Origin: Crocinitomicaceae bacterium
GTDB lineage: Bacteria > Bacteroidota > Bacteroidia > Flavobacteriales_D > Crocinitomicaceae
Assembly: GCA_022448165.1 (NCBI GenBank)
Contig: JAKVAS010000017.1
Span: forward strand, 1 to 39,638
Reading direction: 5' to 3'
Length of the DNA stretch: 39,638 nt
Part shown: positions 19,123-26,197 of the stretch, in pieces
Layout: each line of letters begins with the position of its first letter
How positions within the stretch are numbered: the first letter of the stretch is position 1
Notes under the pieces: model-generated
What the model saw: the letters and a program-made list of their open reading frames with translations, nothing else
What the model was told of the DNA's origin: nothing
Databases searched by the model: none
Position numbers and translations under genes: made by a program

Positions 19123-19130
19123 CAAAAATA
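19123..19130 (-). promoter_or_regulatory. -7 box (TATTTTTG on minus) of the ABC/YihY cluster
   Basis: A full TAnnTTTG match 10 nt before the ATG at 19112. It is back to back with the plus-strand TATTTTTG at 19174-19181, so the 86-bp gap holds two divergent promoters. Confidence 0.55.
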
Positions 19131-19173
19131 TCAACTTTCCTCTTTAAAATGACGTTAAATCAAATCACCGGCT

Positions 19174-19181
19174 TATTTTTG
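19174..19181 (+). promoter_or_regulatory. -7 box (TATTTTTG) of the RlmI-like / MATE / fmt operon
   Basis: A full TAnnTTTG match 17 nt before the GTG start at 19199. No convincing -33 TTG at 19-21 nt. Confidence 0.5.
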
Positions 19182-19198
19182 CTTAAATTCTGAATTCT

Positions 19199-20371
19199 GT
19201 GGAAAAAAATATTCAAATTTTCAAAAATAAAGTTCATTCAATTGAACGTAAACATCCTTGGATATTTTCTGGGGCAATTCAGTCTGACACTTCAGAAATT
19301 TATGATGGAGATACTGTCTCAGTTTATGATTCTAAAAATAGGTTCTTAGCACGTGGACATTTTCAACATGCGACTATATCCGTTCGAATCTTAAGTTTTG
19401 AAGACGTTCCATTGGATCAGTCCTTTTTTACAGCTAAAATAAAGAATGCTTTCTCTGTAAGAATGAAGCAAAATCTATTACGTTCTGATAATAATATTTT
19501 CAGACTAGTACATGGCGAAGGAGATGGACTTCCAGGTTTAATTATTGATTATTATGCTGGTGTTGCCGTGATTCAATGCCACAGTATTGGAATGTATAAC
19601 TCGATTCCTTTCCTTTATGAATCTTTAATTGAAGTTTTAGGAGATAACCTACAAGCGATCTATTCGAAATCATCAGACACTCTTCCAGAAAGAACAGAAG
19701 TAGAAAACATGTATTTGCATGGAGATTGCGCAACACCTCATTTAGCAATTGAGGATGGCGTTAAACTAAATATAGACTGGGTTACAGGTCAAAAAACAGG
19801 TTTTTTTATTGACCAAAGAGAAAACAGGACTCTTCTAGGCAAATACGCTAAAGGAAAACGAGTTTTAAACACGTTCTGCTATTCAGGAGGCTTTAGTTTA
19901 TCTGCATTATTAAATGGTGCTGAATTAGTACATTCATTGGATAGTTCAAAAAAAGCAATCCAATTGACTGATGAAAATATTGTTTTGAACAAATTTTCAG
20001 GCAAACATGAATCAATTGTTGCTGACGCAATGAATTACATGAAAGATCTAAAAGAAGATTATGACATCATCGTTTTGGATCCTCCTGCTTTTGCTAAGCA
20101 CCGAAATAAAAGACACCAAGCTTTGCAAGGCTATAAACGATTGAACGCCCACACCATCCGTCAAATTAAACCCGGTGGAATTATTTTTACGTTCTCTTGC
20201 TCTCAGGTGGTTGATAAATCACTTTTCACAAATACCGTTATAGCAGCATCTATAGAAGCTGGAAGAAATGTTCGAATTCTTGAACAGCTTCACCAACCTG
20301 CCGATCACCCAATCAATGCATTCCATCCTGAAGGAGAATACTTAAAAGGATTGGTTATTCAAGTAGATTAA
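19199..20371 (+). CDS. Class I rRNA methyltransferase, RlmI-like (m5C, 23S rRNA)
   Basis: A 390-aa protein close to the length of RlmI (YccW), which makes m5C1962 in 23S rRNA. An N-terminal PUA-like RNA-binding domain (about 1-80; HPWIFSGAIQSD, ARGHFQHATISVRIL) precedes a Rossmann methyltransferase domain: GQKTGFFIDQRENR, motif I RVLNTFCYSGGFSLSALL, motif IV IIVLDPPAFAKHR, and FTFSCSQVVD with the cysteine expected to be catalytic. The start is a forced GTG, as no ATG precedes the PUA core. Its TAA shares one base with the MATE start (TAATG). RlmK/other m5C enzymes are possible alternatives. Confidence 0.85.
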   Translation: MEKNIQIFKNKVHSIERKHPWIFSGAIQSDTSEIYDGDTVSVYDSKNRFLARGHFQHATISVRILSFEDVPLDQSFFTAKIKNAFSVRMKQNLLRSDNNIFRLVHGEGDGLPGLIIDYYAGVAVIQCHSIGMYNSIPFLYESLIEVLGDNLQAIYSKSSDTLPERTEVENMYLHGDCATPHLAIEDGVKLNIDWVTGQKTGFFIDQRENRTLLGKYAKGKRVLNTFCYSGGFSLSALLNGAELVHSLDSSKKAIQLTDENIVLNKFSGKHESIVADAMNYMKDLKEDYDIIVLDPPAFAKHRNKRHQALQGYKRLNAHTIRQIKPGGIIFTFSCSQVVDKSLFTNTVIAASIEAGRNVRILEQLHQPADHPINAFHPEGEYLKGLVIQVD

Positions 20372-21687
20372 TGCTTAACATAAGTTATAAAACAATTCTT
20401 TCTGTTGCTGTGCCGCTTATGGCATCTAGCTTCATTCAGTCTATTGTTTTAATTACAGATTCATCCTTTTTAAGCCGTTTTAGTACTGAAGCCTATGATG
20501 CAGCGGGAAATGGTGGTTTAATATATATAACTCTTCTAATGTTAATCATTGGATTGAATGACGGTGCTCAAATAATCATTGCACGTCGTATTGGTGAAGG
20601 AAAAGAATCTGTTATCCCAAAAGTAATGGGAAGTGCAGTCCTTACGAATTTCATCATCACTATTGGTTTATTTCTTATCATGTTTCTTGTTGTCCCTTAT
20701 TTTCTCATCAATGGAGCAAAGGACATTGAACTGGCCCAAGAAGAAGTTAAGTATGCATCAATACGATCCATAGGATTTATATTCTCTTCTGTATCATTAA
20801 CTCTGATAGCCTATTTTTCAGCTAGAGGAAAAACTCGTATAATTTTAATGGGGGCATTATTCACCGCCCTCTTCAATGTTTTATTTGATTACCTTTTCAT
20901 TTTCGGCAAACTGAATTTGCCTGCTATGGGATTAAAAGGAGCAGCAATCGCGTCTGTTTTATCCGAAGGAATAGGAATGATTTTTTTCTTAATTCTGTTT
21001 AAAAAATATTCCCCTAAGATTATTTATAAGATACGAGTATCAAAAGATAGTATCTTAAATTTACTCCGAATTGGTAGTCCAATTATGCTACAAGGGCTAA
21101 TTGCTATGTCTACTTGGACAATTTTCTTCTTTTGGATTCAACAAATAGGCATATACGAATTAACGATTTCTCAGAACATCAGATCCATTTACTTCTTAGC
21201 ATTTGTTCCGATTTGGGGATTTGCAGCAACAACAAAAACTTATGTCAGTCAATACATTGGAGGTGAAAAATCCCATGAACTTCGAATTATAATTAGAAGG
21301 ATTCAGCTTCTCACAGTTCTATTTTTAATAATCCTCTTTCATGGAGCCTTGCTGTATCCCGAATCATTGATAAAGTTAATTAATCCTACAGAGGAATATA
21401 TTCAAGAAAGCAGTTCGATCTTACAATTTATATTCACCTCTGTAATCCTGTACGGATTATCCAGTGTTTATTTTCAGACAATATCCGGTAGCGGAAATAC
21501 TCGTTTCACATTCTATATTGAACTAATTTCGGTTAGCCTCTATATTTTAACGGCATACTTATTTATTAAAGTTTATAAATTAGAAATCTTCTGGATTTGG
21601 TCCGTAGAGTACATTTACTTTTTTACAATGGGATTATTTTCCATTCTTTATTTACGTTTTTTCGATTGGAAAAAGAAACTTATATAG
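20371..21687 (+). CDS. MATE family efflux transporter
   Basis: A 438-aa, 12-helix multidrug and toxin extrusion transporter with two homologous halves: ISYKTILSVAVPLMASSFIQS at the start of the first and NLLRIGSPIMLQGLIAMST at the start of the second, both typical MatE repeats. It exports cationic or lipid-like compounds with Na+ or H+; the substrate cannot be read. Start and upstream stop overlap by one base, and fmt follows after 4 nt, so all three genes should be on one mRNA. Confidence 0.9.
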   Translation: MLNISYKTILSVAVPLMASSFIQSIVLITDSSFLSRFSTEAYDAAGNGGLIYITLLMLIIGLNDGAQIIIARRIGEGKESVIPKVMGSAVLTNFIITIGLFLIMFLVVPYFLINGAKDIELAQEEVKYASIRSIGFIFSSVSLTLIAYFSARGKTRIILMGALFTALFNVLFDYLFIFGKLNLPAMGLKGAAIASVLSEGIGMIFFLILFKKYSPKIIYKIRVSKDSILNLLRIGSPIMLQGLIAMSTWTIFFFWIQQIGIYELTISQNIRSIYFLAFVPIWGFAATTKTYVSQYIGGEKSHELRIIIRRIQLLTVLFLIILFHGALLYPESLIKLINPTEEYIQESSSILQFIFTSVILYGLSSVYFQTISGSGNTRFTFYIELISVSLYILTAYLFIKVYKLEIFWIWSVEYIYFFTMGLFSILYLRFFDWKKKLI

Positions 21688-21691
21688 TATT

Positions 21692-22627
21692 ATGAAAGTT
21701 GTTTTTATGGGAACCCCTGAATTTGCCGTAACCATACTAGATGCATTGGTGGTAAATAACATTGAAATAGCTGCTGTTATAACCGCTCCTGACAAACCGG
21801 CAGGAAGGGGCAGAAAGATGAATAAAAGCGCTGTAAAAATCTATGCTGAAAAAGCTGGATTGCCAATTTTACAACCAACAAATCTAAAGGACAAATCTTT
21901 CATCTCTGATTTAGAAGCAATAAATGCTGAATTATTCGTTGTGGTAGCCTTTAGAATGTTACCTGAAGTTGTTTGGCAAATGCCTTCCTTAGGTACAATC
22001 AATCTACATGCCTCTTTATTACCAAACTATAGAGGTGCTGCACCAATTAACTGGGCAATAATTAACGGTGAAAAGAAAACGGGAGTAACAACCTTCTTTA
22101 TTGAAAAAGAAATTGACACAGGAGCAATCATAGAGCAACGTTCTATAGAAATCGATGAAAATGAAGCTCTAGGAAGTGTTTACGATAGACTCATGCATCT
22201 TGGAGCCGAAACAACATTAAGTACAGTGCACTCCATTAAAAAAAACGAAATTGCCCCGATAAAGCAAAATGAATTTCAGATAGAAAAGAACATGCCTGCT
22301 CCAAAGATCTTCAAAGAGGATTGTTTCATCAATTTCAAAAAGTCTGGATTAGATACGCATAATCTAATTAGGGGGTTAGACCCATTTCCTTCTGCTTGGT
22401 GCAAATTACATCATGTAAATAAAACCGAAGTAACTTTTAAATTATTTAATTCGGAGCTTACAGACATACCATCTCCAACCAATGAAATTTTAGTAGAAAA
22501 AAAAGCAATTCTCTTTCCATGTAGTGATTACTATATTAGAATTAATAAAATACAACCGCAAGGAAAGAGAAAAATGAATGTTAATGAATTTTTAGCAGGA
22601 AATAAAATGAGTGATTTTACTCTTTAA
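21692..22627 (+). CDS. fmt: Methionyl-tRNA formyltransferase
   Basis: Fmt formylates initiator Met-tRNA using 10-formyl-tetrahydrofolate. The 311-aa length is typical. Motifs: MKVVFMGTPEFAVTILDAL (N-terminal Rossmann), PAGRGRKMNKSAVK, the catalytic Asn-His pair in INLHASLLPNYRGAAPINWAI, and GVTTFFIEKEIDTGAII; then a C-terminal OB-like domain with RGLDPFPSAWCKL. It is the last gene of its operon; no strong terminator hairpin was seen after it. The following 174-bp gap holds DnaA-type boxes and the hup promoter. Confidence 0.97.
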   Translation: MKVVFMGTPEFAVTILDALVVNNIEIAAVITAPDKPAGRGRKMNKSAVKIYAEKAGLPILQPTNLKDKSFISDLEAINAELFVVVAFRMLPEVVWQMPSLGTINLHASLLPNYRGAAPINWAIINGEKKTGVTTFFIEKEIDTGAIIEQRSIEIDENEALGSVYDRLMHLGAETTLSTVHSIKKNEIAPIKQNEFQIEKNMPAPKIFKEDCFINFKKSGLDTHNLIRGLDPFPSAWCKLHHVNKTEVTFKLFNSELTDIPSPTNEILVEKKAILFPCSDYYIRINKIQPQGKRKMNVNEFLAGNKMSDFTL

Positions 22628-22676
22628 ATCTACAATACCGTTTAAATACTAGAGTTCATGGGCTTTTCAGGCTTGT

Positions 22677-22705
22677 TTATCAACAAATTATCATACTTAT
22701 CCACA
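22677..22705 (+). other. Three head-to-tail TTATC 9-mers including a perfect DnaA box
   Basis: The stretch reads TTATCAACA, two spacer bases, TTATCATAC, TTATCCACA. The last is a perfect match to the DnaA box TTATNCACA, the first has one mismatch, the middle has two. They lie in direct orientation with starts 11 and 9 bp apart (one helical turn each), between fmt and hup. This could be an origin-type DnaA site or a DnaA-controlled element at the hup promoter. Confidence 0.5.
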
Positions 22706-22730
22706 ATTTGAGGGCTTTTAGTGCTGTAAT

Positions 22731-22745
22731 CCTTGCGTGGCAAGG
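22731..22745. promoter_or_regulatory. Perfect dyad CCTTGC-GTG-GCAAGG over the hup -33 element
   Basis: A 6-bp perfect inverted repeat with a 3-nt spacer that includes the TTG of the hup -33 element. A protein bound here would compete with RNA polymerase, so it is a candidate operator. As RNA it would lie upstream of the start site and not be transcribed from this promoter. Confidence 0.45.
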
Positions 22746-22762
22746 ATATTAAGATATATTTG
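22733..22762 (+). promoter_or_regulatory. hup promoter: TTG - 19 nt - TATATTTG
   Basis: TTG at 22733-22735 and TATATTTG at 22755-22762 with the consensus 19-nt spacer; the best-formed plus-strand promoter in the window. Transcription should start near 22767, which gives hup a leader of about 35 nt. Confidence 0.8.
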
Positions 22763-22801
22763 CTCTGATAATAAAAGTTAAACAAACTAAAAACCAAGAC
22801 T

Positions 22802-23074
22802 ATGAACAAAGCAGAATTGATTGATGCGATGGCATCAGACGCTGGATTGTCAAAAGCTGACGCTAAAAGAGCACTAGATGCATTTTGTGAAGCAACAACT
22901 AAAGCATTAAAAAAAGGAGATAGAATTTCTCTAGTAGGTTTCGGTTCTTTCTCTGTTTCTAATAGAGCAGCAAGAACTGGTCGTAACCCACAAACTGGTA
23001 AAGAAATTAAAATCGCTGCAAAAAATGTAGTAAGATTTAAAGCAGGTTCAGATCTTTCAAGTAAAGTGAACTAA
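22802..23074 (+). CDS. hup: HU family DNA-binding protein
   Basis: A 90-aa nucleoid protein that bends and compacts DNA as a dimer. It shows the HU/IHF layout: helical N-terminus ([28 protein letters not shown]), [31 protein letters not shown], the beta-arm with the conserved RNPQTG, and a C-terminal helix ending KVN. It is a single gene with its own strong promoter and a strong terminator directly after it. Confidence 0.97.
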   Translation: MNKAELIDAMASDAGLSKADAKRALDAFCEATTKALKKGDRISLVGFGSFSVSNRAARTGRNPQTGKEIKIAAKNVVRFKAGSDLSSKVN

Positions 23075-23094
23075 TTTCGAATCTTAGAAATTAC

Positions 23095-23123
23095 AAAGGG
23101 AATCGTTTGGTTCCCTTTTTTTT
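23095..23123 (+). terminator. Rho-independent terminator of hup
   Basis: AAAGGGAA - 8-nt loop - TTCCCTTT forms an 8-bp stem and continues into a T tract that ends exactly at the ATG of the next gene (23124). Confidence 0.85.
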
Positions 23124-23804
23124 ATGGATATAAACAATAAAGTTTTTGAACAGTTGAATGCTATTATTACTGATAGCAAAAAAGAAATGTTCCAACGTAT
23201 AGCTGCGAATAGAACAAATTATCTGACTGTCGCATTAGAAAACATTCAAAAAGATCACAATGCATCAGCAGTTATTCGAACCTGTGATTGTCTTGGAATA
23301 CAAAACATTCATCTGATTGAAAAGAATGAAGTTTATGGAATTCAAAGAGAAATCGCTAGAGGTGCAGCTTCTTGGGTTAATTTCACATCTCATTCTGATG
23401 GGAACTCCCCATCTATTACTGCAATCGACAAGTTAAAAAAAGAAGGGTATCAAATTGTGGCTACGTCTCCACATGCAGAACACACGCTTGACACAGTTCC
23501 TATAGATAATCCGATAGCTCTTTTTTTTGGAACAGAACGTGACGGAATTAGCAAGCAAGTTATTGAAAATGCTGATCATCTTGTTAAAATACCAATGTAT
23601 GGTTTTACTGAAAGCTTCAATGTAAGTGTTTCAGTGGCAATTGTTTTAAATCAATTACGAAATCGTTTAGATGCCACTTCTATAGATTGGAAGCTAAATG
23701 AGCTAGAACAGATTAAACTCAAAATAGATTGGTGTACAAAAGTCATCAATGAAGGTGTCAAAGTAGAGAAGGAAATACGTAGAAGGATAATTGAAAAAGA
23801 ATAA
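23124..23804 (+). CDS. trmH: TrmH-family tRNA/rRNA 2'-O-methyltransferase
   Basis: A 226-aa SPOUT methyltransferase that resembles TrmH, which makes Gm18 in tRNA. The trefoil-knot motifs are present: ENIQKDHNASAVIRTCDCLG (motif 1), FFGTERDGIS (motif 2) and IPMYGFTESFNVSVSVAIVL (motif 3), then a C-terminal basic helix. The start ATG at 23124 fits family alignment because residues before NRTNYLTVALEN are expected; an internal ATG at 23187 would cut into it. The start touches the T tract of the hup terminator, so expression must come from read-through or from a promoter hidden near 23072-23079 (TAATTTCG, one mismatch). Other Spo U-family targets cannot be excluded. Confidence 0.88.
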   Translation: MDINNKVFEQLNAIITDSKKEMFQRIAANRTNYLTVALENIQKDHNASAVIRTCDCLGIQNIHLIEKNEVYGIQREIARGAASWVNFTSHSDGNSPSITAIDKLKKEGYQIVATSPHAEHTLDTVPIDNPIALFFGTERDGISKQVIENADHLVKIPMYGFTESFNVSVSVAIVLNQLRNRLDATSIDWKLNELEQIKLKIDWCTKVINEGVKVEKEIRRRIIEKE

Positions 23805-23812
23805 TATCTTTG
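23805..23812 (+). promoter_or_regulatory. -7 box (TATCTTTG) of the bTHX gene
   Basis: A full TAnnTTTG match overlapping the trmH stop (TAA at 23802-23804 is just upstream). It gives the bTHX mRNA a leader of about 35 nt, similar to hup. Confidence 0.55.
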
Positions 23813-23852
23813 TAGTAAAATCAACCGATAATATAATTCTTAACAACTGACT

Positions 23853-24101
23853 ATGGGTAAAGGAGATAGAAAGACTAAAAAAGGAAAAAGAACTATTGGT
23901 TCGTACGGAAATACAAGAAAACGAAGCAGTTCTTCATCTATTACAGAAAAGAAACCTGTAACTAAGAAGAAAGCTACTGTAAAGAAAGCTACTGAAAAAA
24001 AGGCCGCTGATAAAGCTGCCACAACAAAAAAGACAGCAGCAAAAAAGACAGCAGCAAAGAAAACAACAGCAAAGAAAGCAGCCTCCCCTAAAGAGGACTA
24101 A
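23853..24101 (+). CDS. Ribosomal protein bTHX with a long Lys/Ala tail
   Basis: An 82-aa very basic protein. The first about 25 residues (MGKGDRKTKKGKRTIGSYG, then NTRKR) match the small ribosomal protein bTHX (Thx), a 30S head peptide. The remaining 57 residues are a low-complexity tail made of KKTAA/KKATxK units, as in histone H1-like or AlgP-like proteins, and end in SPKED. bTHX proteins are normally around 25-60 aa, so the tail is an extension. The tail DNA contains a 15-bp tandem repeat. It has its own promoter and terminator. It may bind rRNA or DNA non-specifically; the tail's role is unknown. Confidence 0.82.
   Translation: MGKGDRKTKKGKRTIGSYGNTRKRSSSSSITEKKPVTKKKATVKKATEKKAADKAATTKKTAAKKTAAKKTTAKKAASPKED
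24026..24082 (+). repeat. 15-bp tandem repeats in the bTHX tail
   Basis: AAAAAAGACAGCAGC occurs twice in a row (24026-24040 and 24041-24055), followed by the diverged AAAGAAAACAACAGC and a partial AAAGAAAGCAGC. Each unit encodes a KKTAA-like pentapeptide, so the tail can vary in length by slippage or unequal recombination. Confidence 0.85.
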
Positions 24102-24108
24102 ATATTTC

Positions 24109-24137
24109 GGCTGCCTAAATTGGCAGCCTTTTTTTTT
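24109..24137 (+). terminator. Rho-independent terminator after bTHX
   Basis: GGCTGCC-taaatt-GGCAGCC, a perfect 7-bp GC-rich stem, followed by nine T. It ends 21 nt before the serC start. The ORF-track start of serC at 24120 falls inside it and is therefore wrong. Confidence 0.9.
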
Positions 24138-24158
24138 CAATTAATTATTCAATTTAAA

Positions 24159-25226
24159 ATGAAACACAATTTCGGAGCAGGTCCTTGTATTTTACCCCAA
24201 GACGTTTTTAAAGAAGCTGCAAAAGCAGTTGTTGACTACAATGGACTTTCCCTATTAGAAATCTCTCATCGAAGTCCTGATTTTGTTGCGGTGATGGAAG
24301 AAGCCCAAAGTCTCGTAAAAGAAGCTCTTAATATTCCTAATGGGTATACGGTTCTCTTCTTACAAGGTGGAGCATCACTTGGCTTTTCAATTACAGCTTT
24401 AAATATGATGAGAGAACATAAAAAAGCTGCTTACGTAAATACTGGAACATGGGCTAAAGGTGCCATCAATGAAGCTAAATCTCTTGGGATAGATGTTAAT
24501 GTTTTCGCTTCTTCAGAAGATAAAAACTTCTCATACATTCCTGAATTGGTTAATATTCCAAATAAAGTAGATTTTCTCCATTACACATCAAACAATACTA
24601 TTTTTGGAACGCAGTTTAATCAAATACCTCAAAGCGATCTTCCATTAGTTTGTGATATGTCGTCTGATATATTTTCTAAACCTGTAGATATCTCAAAATT
24701 TGATATAATCTATGCAGGCGCTCAAAAAAATCTTGGTCCTGCTGGTACAACCTTATTCATCGTAAAAGATGAGATTTTAGGTAAATCGTCTTCTGAGTTT
24801 ATGCCAAAATACTTGAACCTTAAAAATCACGCTGATAAAGGGTCAATGTTAAATACTCCACCAGTATTTTCTATATATACATCTATGCTTAACCTTAGAC
24901 ACTTAATAAAAAATGGTGGTGTTGAAGCAGCGTCAAAAAGAAACACTACGAAAGCTGAGTTATTATATTCGGAAATAGAACGAAACCCGTTATTCAAGGC
25001 TCCCGTATCTTTGAAGGATCGTTCTTTAATGAACGCTACATTTCTATTAACTGATGATTCAAATAAAGAAATATTTGATGCTATGTGGAATGATGCTGGA
25101 ATTATTGGTTTAAAAGGTCACCGTTCTGTTGGTGGTTATCGAGCTTCCATGTACAATGCACTTACTATTGATAGTGTTAAAGTATTGACAGACGTAATGA
25201 ACGAATTTACTAGAAAAAATGGATAA
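24159..25226 (+). CDS. serC: 3-phosphoserine/phosphohydroxythreonine aminotransferase
   Basis: SerC converts 3-phosphohydroxypyruvate to phosphoserine (and acts in pyridoxal phosphate synthesis in some bacteria). I take the ATG at 24159, which gives 355 aa and the family start KHNFGAGPCILP; the track's extra 13 residues are translated terminator sequence. Visible features: LLEISHRSPDF, LFLQGGASLGFS, NTGTWAKGAI, the PLP lysine Lys190 in IYAGAQKNLGPAG, and the C-terminal GLKGHRSVGGYRASMYNA phosphate-binding motif. The next gene, serA, follows the stop with one intervening base. Confidence 0.96.
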   Translation: MKHNFGAGPCILPQDVFKEAAKAVVDYNGLSLLEISHRSPDFVAVMEEAQSLVKEALNIPNGYTVLFLQGGASLGFSITALNMMREHKKAAYVNTGTWAKGAINEAKSLGIDVNVFASSEDKNFSYIPELVNIPNKVDFLHYTSNNTIFGTQFNQIPQSDLPLVCDMSSDIFSKPVDISKFDIIYAGAQKNLGPAGTTLFIVKDEILGKSSSEFMPKYLNLKNHADKGSMLNTPPVFSIYTSMLNLRHLIKNGGVEAASKRNTTKAELLYSEIERNPLFKAPVSLKDRSLMNATFLLTDDSNKEIFDAMWNDAGIIGLKGHRSVGGYRASMYNALTIDSVKVLTDVMNEFTRKNG

Positions 25227-25227
25227 T

Positions 25228-26187
25228 ATGAAAGTATTGGCAAATGACGGTATTTCTCAAGCAGGAATTAATGCCCTTGAACTTGGTGGTTATACCGTAT
25301 TAACGGATAAAATTGAACAGTCAGATTTAATAGCTGAAATTAACAAACAAAACATTGAAGTTGTGCTTGTTCGGAGTGCAACAACAGTTCGTAAAGACTT
25401 AATTGATGCTTGCCCCAATCTTAAACTGATTGGTCGTGGTGGTGTTGGAATGGACAATATTGATGTTGAATATGCTCGTGACAACGGGAAAGTTGTCATC
25501 AACACCCCTGCTGCATCTTCTCAGTCTGTTGCGGAACTAGTTATGGGACATTTCTTAGCGATATCTCGCTCTTTGAATGATTCTTACAAAAACATGAGCA
25601 ACGGTGATTTTAAAACATTGAAGAAAAAATACGGACAAGGTGTTGAACTTCGAGGAAAGAATCTTTCTATAATTGGTTTTGGAAGAATTGGACAAAGCTT
25701 GGCATCCTATGCAATAGGATGTGGAATGAATGTCACTGCAGTTGATCTAAACACTGAAAAAAAATCAATTCCTCTTCAACTTGGTAATAACATCTCTGCT
25801 AGTGTAGAGATTGAACCAATTACCTCAATTGATGACGCTATATCATCTGCGGACTTCATTTCATTGCATGTTCCTAAACAAGAAGATGGGTCAGCTGTGT
25901 TCGGTGCTAGTGAATTTGAAAAGATGAAGGATGGTGTTCGAATTGTGAACGCTGCTCGTGGCGGTGTTATGGATGAAGAAGCACTAATTAATGCATTAGA
26001 TTCAGGTAAAGTTGCAGCTGTAGCATTGGATGTATTTGAGAACGAACCAAATCCGAAACAATCACTTCTTTCTCACGATAAAATTGCGTGTACACCGCAT
26101 ATTGGAGCAGCAACAGTTGAGGCTCAGGATCGAATTGGAACAGAATTAGCTGCTTCAATCATTGCTAACTTTGGTATAAAAGCTTAA
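25228..26187 (+). CDS. serA: D-3-phosphoglycerate dehydrogenase, short ACT-less type
   Basis: SerA oxidises 3-phosphoglycerate to 3-phosphohydroxypyruvate, the first serine-pathway step. The ATG at 25228 (protein MKVLANDGISQAG) fits the family better than 25219, which would overlap serC by 8 nt. About 319 aa: a substrate-binding half, the NAD-binding GFGRIG at 150-155, and the catalytic Arg (VNAARGGVMDEEAL), Glu (FENEP) and His (CTPHIGA). The C-terminal ACT domain that gives serine feedback in E. coli SerA is missing, so the enzyme is likely not regulated that way. Genetic order with serC supports the name over other 2-hydroxyacid dehydrogenases. Confidence 0.92.
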   Translation: MKVLANDGISQAGINALELGGYTVLTDKIEQSDLIAEINKQNIEVVLVRSATTVRKDLIDACPNLKLIGRGGVGMDNIDVEYARDNGKVVINTPAASSQSVAELVMGHFLAISRSLNDSYKNMSNGDFKTLKKKYGQGVELRGKNLSIIGFGRIGQSLASYAIGCGMNVTAVDLNTEKKSIPLQLGNNISASVEIEPITSIDDAISSADFISLHVPKQEDGSAVFGASEFEKMKDGVRIVNAARGGVMDEEALINALDSGKVAAVALDVFENEPNPKQSLLSHDKIACTPHIGAATVEAQDRIGTELAASIIANFGIKA

Positions 26188-26197
26188 GATTTAACGT

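Noticed and set aside
23124-23186. Internal ATG at 23187 as true start of trmH
   Set aside because: It would remove N-terminal helix residues normally found before the NRTNYLTVALEN block in the family.
24026-24082. CRISPR-like short repeats
   Set aside because: The repeats are contiguous, coding and without spacers; they are the codon repeats of the bTHX tail.
24120-24158. ORF-track start of serC at 24120
   Set aside because: The 13 extra residues are translated from the bTHX terminator (GGCAGCC and T run); the family start MKHNFGAGP is at 24159.
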